Source: Nitrincola schmidtii (GTDB lineage Bacteria > Pseudomonadota > Gammaproteobacteria > Pseudomonadales > Balneatricaceae). From it: a DNA stretch of 34,379 nt. The stretch spans positions 1 to 34,379 of the forward strand of contig NZ_WBOL01000020.1 in NCBI RefSeq assembly GCF_008973715.1, in the 5' to 3' direction. Position numbers and translations under genes: made by a program. This document shows positions 7,515 to 15,315 of the stretch, piece after piece (the first letter of the stretch is position 1; each line of letters starts with the position of its first letter). A model generated the notes under the pieces. It did no database searches and was not told where the DNA came from. It saw only the letters and a list, made by a program, of their open reading frames with translations.

Positions 7515-8872
7515 ATGAAGCCAAAAAAGAAGACTGCCATTCCGCAGAGTGATATGTTCAAGCCTCGTCTAGAAGACATTATTAACCCCAATCATGCCTT
7601 GGTTCGTTTAGCTTCAGTCATTGATTGCGAAAGGTTGGATATAGAATTAGGTCAACATTTTGCAACGGTGGGTGCAGCTGCACTTCCGATACGATTGATG
7701 GCGGGGTTGATGTATCTACAACACCTGCATAACTTGTCAGATGAAGCGCTGTTAGATCAGTGGCTAGAGTCGCCTTACTACCATACTTCTGTGGTGAAAC
7801 TTTCTTTCAGCACCAATTTCCATGCCATCCAACTAGCTTGGTTAAATGGCGCCAACGCCTTGGCGAAGAAGGTTGTGAATGGTTGTTAACGGAAACGATC
7901 AATGCCGGTTTAAAGTTAAAAGTGATTAAACCTTCCAGCTTAAAACGTGTGATTGTTGATACCACCGTTCAAGAGAAGAATATTGCTTTTCCCACAGATG
8001 CTAAGCTCTATCACAAATCGCGGCAGCTTCTGGTGGCTATAGCTCATGACCATAGCATCACGCTGCGACAAACCTATGATAAAGCTTGTTAGGATCTGAT
8101 GCCTAAGATCGGCCGTTATGGTCATGCAAAACAATACAAGCGAATGAAGAAAGCCATCAAGCAAGTCAAAGGCTTTCTTGGCCGAGTGGTACGCGACTTG
8201 GAACGTCAGTTGATAGCAAAAGGGATTCAGTTGACACCCAAACAACAAAGTACCTTACAACAAGCAAGGGAGTTGCTACTGCAGACTCGCAAAAGTAAAA
8301 ACAAGATTTAAAGCTTACATGAGCCTTTAGTGGACTGTATATTTAAGGGAAAAGCGCATAAACGTTATGAGTTTGGCGTTAAAGCCAGTATTGCTGTGAC
8401 CGCAAAAGAGTCTTTTATCATTGGTGCTAGAAGCTATCCTGGCAATCCCTATGATGGCCATACATTGGCTGATCAACTTCAGCAAGTTGAAACACTGACG
8501 GGTAAAAAGCCAGAATACTGTTTTGTGTATAGAGGCTATCGTGGTTCGGGTGTTAGTGACACTCAAGTGCTCATAGCAGGGCAAAAACGCGGTGTACCCC
8601 ATAAAGAAAAACGTTGGATGGGACGGCGAAACAGCGTAGAGCCGATTATTGGGCATCTGAAGTAGGACGGCAAAATGAAACGGTGCTTTCTTAAAGGAAT
8701 TCTGGGTGATGCACTCAATGTCATACTGAGTGCTTGTGGTCAAAATCTGCGTAAGCTACTGCGGTGGCTTTATTTTGCACCTAGTAAATCATCGTTATTA
8801 CTATCGATCTTGGTTAATAAGTTGCTGGATAAGCTAAAACTGGATTTAAATCATGTGGCGCTTCAGGCTTGA
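7515..8872 (+). pseudogene. IS5-family DDE transposase, multiply inactivated
   Basis: The parts, in order, match an IS5-type transposase of about 450 aa. The N terminus (7515 onward, IPQSDMFKPRLEDIINPNH, GLMYLQHLHNLSDEALLDQW) runs to SPYYH. A one-base deletion near 7782 then shifts the frame to YFCGETFFQHQFPCHP, VKWRQRLGEEG and VDTTVQEKNIAFPTDAKL (first Asp). In that frame there are stops at 8090-8092 (TAG, before DLMPKIGRYGHAKQ), 8306-8308 (TAA, before SLHEPLVDCIFKGKAHKRY) and 8663-8665 (TAG, after EPIIGHLK). The second catalytic Asp of the usual VDKGYRG is Tyr (FVYRGYRG, a GAT-to-TAT-type change). The last piece, DGKMKRCFLKGILGDALNVIL, carries the usual IS5 C terminus. No functional transposase can be made. 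Confidence 0.9.
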
Positions 8873-8878
8873 AACGCC

Positions 8879-8889
8879 ATTTTTCAGGA
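8879..8889 (-). repeat. Right terminal inverted repeat of the IS5-like element
   Basis: ATTTTTCAGGA on the plus strand, the exact complement of the left repeat at 7401-7411, followed by the second TCGA copy (8890-8893). Confidence 0.85.
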
Positions 8890-9288
8890 TCGACTAGCTT
8901 GGATGGTGGGAGCATTTTCAACAGTCCTGACGGCCTGTGGTTTGATGCGGATTCTCGTTTGTGGATTCAAACCGATATGAGCGAGAGTATTGTGAATACC
9001 CGACCTTGGGAACAGTTTGGAAACAACGCGATGTTAGCAGCTGATCCGGTTAATAATGTTATCCGTCGTTTCCTCGTCGGTCCTATTGGTCAAGAGATCA
9101 CAGGCGTTGTCACGACCCCCGATCAGAAAACCATGTTCGTAAACGTTCAGCATCCGGGTGCAACCACATCACCGGAAGCCTTTGCGGCAGGACAGCTCGT
9201 CAGTCATTGGCCTCATGATGGTGCTCTGTACCCTCGTTCAGCTACCCTTGTCATCAGTCGTGAAGACGGCGGAGTGATCGGGAGCTAA
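8890..9288 (+). pseudogene. phoX: phoX 3' fragment
   Basis: About 130 codons of the PhoX C terminus: SLDGGSIFNSPDGLWFDADS, RLWIQTDMSE, FGNNAMLAADP, RRFLVGPIGQEITGVVTTP, TMFVNVQHPGA, a run of the SHWPHDG type, PRSATLVISREDGGVIGS and a stop. This part looks undamaged, and its stop is where PhoX proteins normally end. No start signal belongs to it; the apparent ATG-less opening is in the right end of the IS5-like element. It is the remainder of the gene beginning at 4203. Confidence 0.9.
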
Positions 9289-9414
9289 TTCCACGTTTTA
9301 ATGGACGTATCGCCGAGGTGCAAGGATGCACCGCCCTGCTATTCTGTTGACTGCTATCCTTAAATTGCCCAGCAATGCTATGCTTAATAGAGACCTTGCA
9401 TCTTGAGCAGTAGC

Positions 9415-11823
9415 ATGATTTCAAAACTTAAGCCGTTTTTTCTATCTCCTTGGTGCTTACCTATTACCCTGTTGTTTTGGGCAGTCGTAGTCTACATCAG
9501 TTTTATTAATCGCTCGGTGATGATGAATCACATTGAGTTAGAGATGGCGCGTATGAAGGGTGAATCGGTATTTCACTTAATTCAGACAACTCGCCAGTGG
9601 AATACACAGCATGGTGCTGTTTATGTGCCTGAAACTGAGAAAACACCTGCGAATCCCTATCTGTTTGTACCTGAAAAAAATATAACCAGTCCATCGGGCC
9701 GGCCACTAACACAGGTTAATCCTGCCTATATGACTCGGCAGTTAGCGGAGTTACTTCAGGGTGGTGCTGTTGAAATCAGTCTAACCAGTAAACAACTGTT
9801 AAACCCTAATAACTACCCCGATGACTGGGAATTAGCCGCACTGAATCTATTTGAGCAGCAAGGCGTTCAGCACGTTGAGGAGCAGGTCGATCAGCACTTT
9901 CGATATATGGCACCTTTGTACATCGAGCCGGGATGCCAAGCCTGCCATTTCGGTTATCAAGTTGGCGATATTCGTGGTGGGATTAGTGTGAGTTTTCCTA
10001 TCTACGAGATCACCCATTTAACCGATGGTTTACGGCATAAAATGTTGCTGTTACATCTTTTTGCCTTTGTATTGTTGTCACTGATTGGATTAATAATGGC
10101 CATCAGTATTCGAAAACTCCTTGAAAGTATGGATGATTCCGATGAGTTGCGGCAGTTAAATACTGAGCTGGCGCTTCAGCATCAAACGCAGCAAACCCTA
10201 GTGGCTGATTTGAATGCTACGCGTATTGAAGCTGAAAAATCTAATCAAGCTAAATCGGATTTTCTGGCTACCATGAGCCATGAAGTGCGCACTCCAATGA
10301 ATGCGATTATCGGATTATTAGAGTTGCTCTCCAGAGACAAGCTTCCAGCCAAGCAGCAGGGTTTAGTGAGTGTGATACGCCAATCTGCGGCCGTCTTGTT
10401 ACGTATACTGGATGATATTCTCGACTTTTCGCGTATGGAGTCGGGTCGACTGGCATTAGAAACGATTCCCATCCGTGTAACAGATATACTGCAGGGGGTT
10501 AAAGCCATTTTTGATCCTATGTGCGAAGAACGTGGTGTCAAATTTATCATCAAGGTTGATTCTAAAGTCCCTGAATATGTCCATGGTGACCCGGTAAGAA
10601 TCAGTCAAATCTTACATAATTTAATTAGCAATGCCGTTAAGTTTTCTTCTGGCACCAAAGACTCATCAGGCAACTCTTTAGGAGAAGTGACGGTCATACT
10701 GGATTGGCTCAATGAGCAGCTTCAGATAGACGTCATCGATAACGGTATAGGCATCTCTGACGAGCAAATAGAACGAATCTTTACTCCTTTTTCTCAAGCA
10801 GAAGGCTCTACGACACGAAAATATGGAGGCTCTGGTTTAGGTTTGACTATTGTTCAACGACTGACGGAGATGATGGCTGGACAATTAACCCTTGAGAGTG
10901 AACTCGGTAAAGGTTCAAGATTTACAGTGACTTTACCTCTGTTAAAATTGAACGCCAGTGAAATTGAACTGATTTCTCAGCAACCAGTACTGCTTAATCC
11001 ATCTCAATCCTTGGATCCTTCAGAGTTCCGCATCTTGGTTGCTGAAGATGATAAGGTCAATCAGATGGTGATTGAACAGCAGCTGAGTAAGTTAGGCTAT
11101 CAGTTTAAAGTGGTGAATGATGGCGTTGAAGCTCTCGATGCTTGGCTCCAGTCACCAGATTCCTTTGATTTGATTTTGACAGACCTGCATATGCCGAATA
11201 TGGATGGTATCTCTCTGATCCAGGCGGTGCGTAATGCAGAAGCTAAACGTGCTTCTGTCGATACTGCTATCCCGATTGTTATTTTAACGGCGAATGTTTT
11301 ATCCGGTGTTCTTAATAAACCTGAATTGAAGTTATCAGGACAGCTGACCAAACCTGTTCGATTAGATCAGTTTGCCGACACGTTAAGGCATGCATTATCA
11401 CAGCGAGATGGAAAAAATAGAGCTATCAATATCAGTCATGAACAGCATGAGAATGAGCAGTCTAAAACCGAGTCAACACCATCTCTTCCCGTGTATGATC
11501 CGCAGGCGCTACAGCAGGTCGTGGGTGATAATCCAGAAACCATCAGAGAGCTCCAGCAGATGTATATCAGCGTATCCGAGCAGCAAATGCAGTTGCTGAG
11601 TGAGTTGTGGCAGACAGACCAATCGGATCAGCGCGTGATGTTGCTGCATAAGCTGAAGTCATCTTCACGCTCTACGGGTGGTATGCATTTAGGTCAGTGC
11701 TTCGAGCATTACGAGCACTTAAGTCGTGAAGTCTCAGAGCCACTGTCTTTAGAGGATTGGATTGCATTGAAAAAAGAATATGAATTGTTTATCAATCTGT
11801 TGAGGCAGGAGATCCATGCTTAA
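9415..11823 (+). CDS. Hybrid sensor histidine kinase with haem-binding DUF3365 sensor, receiver and HPt
   Basis: 802 aa from ATG 9415; a TTG at 9403 in the same frame is possible, and neither has a strong ribosome binding site. In order: membrane segment ~8-30; a periplasmic DUF3365 (Tll0287-like) domain with a c-type haem motif CQACH at 174-178 and GDIRGGISVSFPI after it; membrane segment ~210-232; a coiled linker; HisKA with SHEVRTPMNAIIG (His289); HATPase with DNGIGI and GGSGLGL; a receiver with AEDD, acceptor Asp590 in TDLHMPN and TKPV; and a C-terminal HPt with LHKLKSSSRSTGG (His745). This is a complete phosphorelay on one chain, probably reading periplasmic redox state or a gas through the haem. 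The response regulator overlaps its end by 8 bp. Ligand unknown. Confidence 0.9.
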   Translation: MISKLKPFFLSPWCLPITLLFWAVVVYISFINRSVMMNHIELEMARMKGESVFHLIQTTRQWNTQHGAVYVPETEKTPANPYLFVPEKNITSPSGRPLTQVNPAYMTRQLAELLQGGAVEISLTSKQLLNPNNYPDDWELAALNLFEQQGVQHVEEQVDQHFRYMAPLYIEPGCQACHFGYQVGDIRGGISVSFPIYEITHLTDGLRHKMLLLHLFAFVLLSLIGLIMAISIRKLLESMDDSDELRQLNTELALQHQTQQTLVADLNATRIEAEKSNQAKSDFLATMSHEVRTPMNAIIGLLELLSRDKLPAKQQGLVSVIRQSAAVLLRILDDILDFSRMESGRLALETIPIRVTDILQGVKAIFDPMCEERGVKFIIKVDSKVPEYVHGDPVRISQILHNLISNAVKFSSGTKDSSGNSLGEVTVILDWLNEQLQIDVIDNGIGISDEQIERIFTPFSQAEGSTTRKYGGSGLGLTIVQRLTEMMAGQLTLESELGKGSRFTVTLPLLKLNASEIELISQQPVLLNPSQSLDPSEFRILVAEDDKVNQMVIEQQLSKLGYQFKVVNDGVEALDAWLQSPDSFDLILTDLHMPNMDGISLIQAVRNAEAKRASVDTAIPIVILTANVLSGVLNKPELKLSGQLTKPVRLDQFADTLRHALSQRDGKNRAINISHEQHENEQSKTESTPSLPVYDPQALQQVVGDNPETIRELQQMYISVSEQQMQLLSELWQTDQSDQRVMLLHKLKSSSRSTGGMHLGQCFEHYEHLSREVSEPLSLEDWIALKKEYELFINLLRQEIHA

Positions 11824-12769
11824 CACACCTGATAAAGTGCTAATACTATCTGACAGTCAGGCACTGATTGATACCATTGAGCTATTACTGGAAGATACCA
11901 TCAAGCATCTGCAGACTTTTGTGCACTATAAAGCAGAAGTAGCAGCTAAAGCGTTTCGTCAGCAACAAGTTGATGTGGTGGTATTAGCCTATCAAGATCT
12001 TCAGGTAGCGATAAGTGTGAGAGACGCCATTGCACGTCTTCACCAACCAAATGATAAGCCATTTCATGCAATCGTGTTATGCAAAAAAGATACGGTCGTA
12101 AAAGCCTATGAACTTAGTAGAAAACGATTCTTTTATGATTATGTGGTTTTTTGGCCGTTAGGTTATGACCCCTATCGCTTAATCATGTCGATTCATCAAG
12201 CCATAGATGATTTGGGTTACAACGCCGATATTCAGATGCAGCGTTTAGAGCTTGAATCACGACGTCAGCGTATTCAAGCGGTGAGCCGTTTAGTGGAACA
12301 GCTGTTAACGGATCAAAAAGCGAAAAAAGCAGAATTAGAAACCATGATTCGTGTCGCTTTGAAAAAGCTGACGATGCCTGTCAGATTAGATCAATCATCC
12401 ACGCAAGAACAGCTGACGGTTTTAGTCATCGATGATGATGAGTTTCAGTGCATGGTGTTGAAGAAAATACTGGAAGAGGCGGGTTTTAAAGTACAGCTGG
12501 CCACCAGTGGTGAGCAAGGCCTTGGTTATCTAGAAAAGTCCAAAGTCGATATTGTTTTACTTGATGTAATGATGCCGGGTTTGAGTGGTATCGACACATT
12601 ACGCCAGTTAAAGAATGACCCAGAACTATCTGATATACCGGTTATCATGGTGAGTGGTCATCATGAGAAAGAAGTGGTCTTGGATTGTATTATGCTAGGT
12701 GCCATTAATTACATCGTTAAACCAGTCAGTAAAGAGGTGTTACTATCACATCTACCTGGTCATCATTAA
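11816..12769 (+). CDS. Response regulator with N-terminal pseudo-receiver and C-terminal receiver
   Basis: 317 aa, starting inside the kinase gene with AGGAG before the ATG, so the two are translationally coupled. Residues ~5-130 have the outline of a receiver (VLILSDSQALIDTIELLLED, VDVVVLAY, YVVFWPLGYDPY), but the acid pair, the acceptor Asp and the Lys of the usual K-P are replaced (SDS, LAY, W-P), so it cannot be phosphorylated. A helical linker at ~135-190 joins it to a complete receiver at ~200-312 with IDDDEF, acceptor Asp250 in LLDVMMPG and Lys302 in VKPVS. There is no DNA-binding or enzyme domain, so the output is probably through protein contacts. It is the likely partner of the upstream kinase and ends 4 bp from the convergent amphi-Trp gene. 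Confidence 0.85.
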   Translation: MLNTPDKVLILSDSQALIDTIELLLEDTIKHLQTFVHYKAEVAAKAFRQQQVDVVVLAYQDLQVAISVRDAIARLHQPNDKPFHAIVLCKKDTVVKAYELSRKRFFYDYVVFWPLGYDPYRLIMSIHQAIDDLGYNADIQMQRLELESRRQRIQAVSRLVEQLLTDQKAKKAELETMIRVALKKLTMPVRLDQSSTQEQLTVLVIDDDEFQCMVLKKILEEAGFKVQLATSGEQGLGYLEKSKVDIVLLDVMMPGLSGIDTLRQLKNDPELSDIPVIMVSGHHEKEVVLDCIMLGAINYIVKPVSKEVLLSHLPGHH

Positions 12770-12773
12770 ATAG

Positions 12774-13049
12774 CTAGTTAGTGATTTTGAGAGTGTCACT
12801 TGCAGGCTGATCTTTGCCCGTGCATTGGTCTCGCCAAGTGATTTTGACGCACAGCTTATTAAATCCAGACTGTTTCATGGCTAACACATCAAGGTTAAGT
12901 AAACCCTCAGGTTTTAGTTTAATTTTACCGCTGCCATCATCCAGTTTGATGCTTCCGTTATCTAATCCATCGATGAGTGCTTGAAGAACTTTCTTAACGT
13001 CATTGGGTTCTTGAAGTGATTCGTGATGAAAAGTATTCTTTTTACTCAT
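12774..13049 (-). CDS. Amphi-Trp domain protein
   Basis: 91 aa. FHHESLQEPNDVKKVLQALIDGLDNGSIKL, GKIKLKPEGLLNLDVLAMKQ and LCVKITWRDQ are the pattern of the amphi-Trp domain (alternating polar and hydrophobic strands ending in a conserved Trp). AGAGG precedes the ATG. It is the last gene of the four-gene cluster, 21 bp after the phosphoesterase gene. Amphi-Trp proteins have no known biochemical role; I recall them from TIGRFAM notes as companions of an ATP-grasp enzyme and a kinase in 'GAK' systems, which matches the neighbours here. Confidence 0.75.
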   Translation of the reverse strand: MSKKNTFHHESLQEPNDVKKVLQALIDGLDNGSIKLDDGSGKIKLKPEGLLNLDVLAMKQSGFNKLCVKITWRDQCTGKDQPASDTLKITN

Positions 13050-13070
13050 AGGTAGCCTCTAGTTGTAATT

Positions 13071-14420
13071 TCACAGAAAATGCTTAGTCATTACTTGAAG
13101 CTGTTCAGGCTTAAAGCATTTTGCTGCTGCATAGTCACTGCTAATACCGACAACCCATCCAGAAGGATGCAAAAGCGTCACTGCCGCACCGACACCTGAT
13201 AGACCCTCTTCCTGGCGCGATACCTGATTTAGGGTTGCGTCACATTCGAAATGTATCATATTTGCACGAAAAGTAATCCTTTGACCATGATGCAGGTTAC
13301 GATGGCCGTGTACAAAAGCATGAATACCCGTTTGATGCAGGGCTTGGCGACTTGCAGAGCTGAGAAGGGGATCTTGTGATCGATACTTAGTACGCAGCAT
13401 ATTTCCTAATGCACTGAAATAAAGCTGAAAGGCATCGCCATGCCGTGCTTTATGAAATTCCTCGTTTAAGCTTTCAAGACCTTCATCAGCCAGCCGTTTA
13501 GCCATCACATCATCGCAACCGGCATGCAAAAAGACGAAGCTACCTCGTCGACAGCCCAGTTGCTGATCTCTTACAAACCAATGAAACTCGCCACTGGGTT
13601 CAAGAAACAGCTGGCGCCAGCGTTCCAATGCAGCAAATATTTCCTGCATACTGAGTTGTGCTTTTTTTGCGGCACGAAAAAAACGCTGCTTTCGTGATTC
13701 AAGTCGGCTAAGTTCGGTATGGATTTGGCTTGCGGTTAAATGGCTAGTGGCTTCTTGTTGAAAGCGAAGATGCCAGTCATCACTTGGTAACAGTCTGGCT
13801 AAGCACTCGGTTTCAGAAGGTAAGCGCGACTGTTCATCGGGCGTAAGTGGGTATTCATTCAGTAGCTCGACACACAGTGGCATCACTTTGCTACCCAGAC
13901 GAATTAAAAAATGACCGTTCAATGTACAATCAGGTGTTTTAAGTGTATTCACCGCTAACTGTAAGCGTAGGTCATGGTTGCCACTGAGTAGAGTCACGGC
14001 GATTTTCTGATCGATCAGTTGTCGGATGAGTCGGAGTAAGGGCAGGTTAGCGGGACCTTTATCTAAGCAGTCTCCACCGATAATGATCTCAAATACTGGC
14101 GCATTAGCTGCAAGAGCAATCTGATCAGGTTGCCTACCATGACGCACAAATAATCCGCTGGCTACTAAAGAAGCCGAAAACGCGTCGGCATCTGCATGCA
14201 GATCAGTCACAAATAAGACCAGATGGTCCGGCCACTGCCAAGCATCGGGGTTAGCCAAACGTGTTAACTCTTCAGCCAGTGATTTATCAACCTGACCATC
14301 GACCACCCAACCATACTGCTTCTGTTCGAGCCAGCTGCAGAGTCTGTTGGGTAAGGTCGCGTCTATCCATTCGTGGCCGAGATACTTAGGCAGAAATGGC
14401 ATCAGGTCATGGCTAGGCAT
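13071..14420 (-). CDS. Calcineurin-like metallophosphoesterase
   Basis: 449 aa. The metal-binding motifs of the family are in order: VTDLHAD near residue 70, GGDCLDKG near 115, LSGNHDLRL near 147, FLHAGCDD near 295 and FVHGHRNLHHG near 370. Two inserts, one with a helical run rich in Arg/Lys (SRKQRFFRAAKKAQ), make it longer than a minimal enzyme. The start has GAGGT and lies 4 bp after the ATP-grasp stop, so it is part of the operon. The substrate is not evident; together with the kinase-like and ligase genes it may remove a phosphate they add or use. No signal peptide, so cytoplasmic. Confidence 0.85.
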   Translation of the reverse strand: MPSHDLMPFLPKYLGHEWIDATLPNRLCSWLEQKQYGWVVDGQVDKSLAEELTRLANPDAWQWPDHLVLFVTDLHADADAFSASLVASGLFVRHGRQPDQIALAANAPVFEIIIGGDCLDKGPANLPLLRLIRQLIDQKIAVTLLSGNHDLRLQLAVNTLKTPDCTLNGHFLIRLGSKVMPLCVELLNEYPLTPDEQSRLPSETECLARLLPSDDWHLRFQQEATSHLTASQIHTELSRLESRKQRFFRAAKKAQLSMQEIFAALERWRQLFLEPSGEFHWFVRDQQLGCRRGSFVFLHAGCDDVMAKRLADEGLESLNEEFHKARHGDAFQLYFSALGNMLRTKYRSQDPLLSSASRQALHQTGIHAFVHGHRNLHHGQRITFRANMIHFECDATLNQVSRQEEGLSGVGAAVTLLHPSGWVVGISSDYAAAKCFKPEQLQVMTKHFL

Positions 14421-14424
14421 AGCG

Positions 14425-15315
14425 TTAACCTCTTAAGGACTCAACTGCAAAGTCTGCAAGACGCTCAGCTAAGTTAATACCGCTGCCGGCATGAGCTCCC
14501 TTAAATCCGCCAAGGGCAGATACCTCAAATACCACCGGTCCATCTTGGGTTAGAGCCATATCGACAGTGGCATAGTCTAAATCGAAGGCTGCTTGAGCGC
14601 GTTGAGCGATCTGAATCATGTCGGAGGTCGGTGAACAAGGGCCATAACGACCACCACTATTGATGGTGGTATTCCACGCTTTTTGACCTGCAATCCGGGA
14701 ATAGGCACCTTGATAATTACCGTTGATAAAGATCAGTCCCATGTCCTCGCCTTTTAAATCAACAAATTGCTGTAGGTAAAGTAAAGGATGTCGGGTTTTA
14801 TAACGAACTAACTGAGCCCGTAGTAATTTATCATTTTGGTTTGATTTTAGTACCTGCATACCCCGCGCTTTGGTGGAAAAAAGTGGCTTTAGAATAGCCT
14901 GTCCCCATTCGTGAACCTGCTTCATGGCGGTATCAACAGATTCGGTCACCAAGGTAGGTGGCATGGGAATCTTATGGTTGTGTAAGGTGACACTGCACGC
15001 CAATCGATCCAGTAAGCGGATGAGCGAGTTGGCTGAGCTAAATATCCTAACGCCAGCCTCTTCTGCTACACGCAGCATCTCTAAACGTTCAATACAGACT
15101 GGGCTATAGGTCGTGCCGACTTTTCGAATGATGATGCCGTCTAACTCACATAGATGATGACCGGATGAAAGAAGCTGTCCTCGGCTAAAATCCAGTTCAG
15201 TAGAGGATAAATCTGTCACTAAGCGAAAGCCTGTGCGTGTTTCCAGTGCATCTGCGAGAACTTCAGTCGACCATTTTCCGGGGTTGCCAATCACAGCGAT
15301 GCGGGGCTTATACAT
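14425..15315 (-). CDS. RimK-like ATP-grasp ligase (GAK-system type)
   Basis: 296 aa. The N-terminal part is a Rossmann-like preATP-grasp region (RIAVIGNPGKWSTEVLADAL, DGIIIRKVGTTYS). The ATP-grasp fold follows: MPPTLVTESVD, AILKPLFSTKARGMQVL (ATP-binding Lys), LYLQQFVDLKGEDMGLIFI, RIAGQKAWNTTINSGGRYG and VVFEVSALGGFKGAHAGSGI, in which the Glu binds metal. Such enzymes join a carboxylate to an amine or thiol through an acyl phosphate. The start lies within the end of the kinase-like gene (8 bp overlap), so production is coupled. The closest family I recall is the 'GAK system ATP-grasp enzyme'. Substrates unknown. Confidence 0.82.
   Translation of the reverse strand: MYKPRIAVIGNPGKWSTEVLADALETRTGFRLVTDLSSTELDFSRGQLLSSGHHLCELDGIIIRKVGTTYSPVCIERLEMLRVAEEAGVRIFSSANSLIRLLDRLACSVTLHNHKIPMPPTLVTESVDTAMKQVHEWGQAILKPLFSTKARGMQVLKSNQNDKLLRAQLVRYKTRHPLLYLQQFVDLKGEDMGLIFINGNYQGAYSRIAGQKAWNTTINSGGRYGPCSPTSDMIQIAQRAQAAFDLDYATVDMALTQDGPVVFEVSALGGFKGAHAGSGINLAERLADFAVESLRG

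Larger units (their letters stand above)
7401..8889 (+). mobile_element. Degenerate IS5-superfamily insertion sequence in phoX
   Basis: 1489 bp bounded by perfect 11-bp terminal inverted repeats (TCCTGAAAAAT at 7401-7411 and its complement at 8879-8889) and by a 4-bp target duplication TCGA (7397-7400 and 8890-8893). The alternative reading, GATC as the duplication, would leave phoX out of frame, so TCGA is preferred. The single transposase gene inside is broken in at least four places, while the ends remain intact, so the copy could be moved only by a related transposase in trans. Confidence 0.85.

Noticed and set aside
7515-8872. Several separate small transposase genes
   Set aside because: The pieces are consecutive parts of one IS5-type protein, separated by a frameshift and in-frame stops.
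4203-8872. Stop-codon reassignment, because several stops fall in otherwise good frames
   Set aside because: Only the dead phoX and the IS transposase are affected. Intact neighbours are not interrupted, and frameshifts and a catalytic change accompany the stops.
8869-9288. A small independent gene beginning MKRHF
   Set aside because: Its first residues come from the right end of the IS5-like element; the rest is the PhoX C terminus, with no ribosome binding site.
9318-9333. Hairpin GGTGCA/TGCACC as a terminator after phoX
   Set aside because: The 6-bp stem is perfect but no T-run follows, so it is not convincing as an intrinsic terminator.
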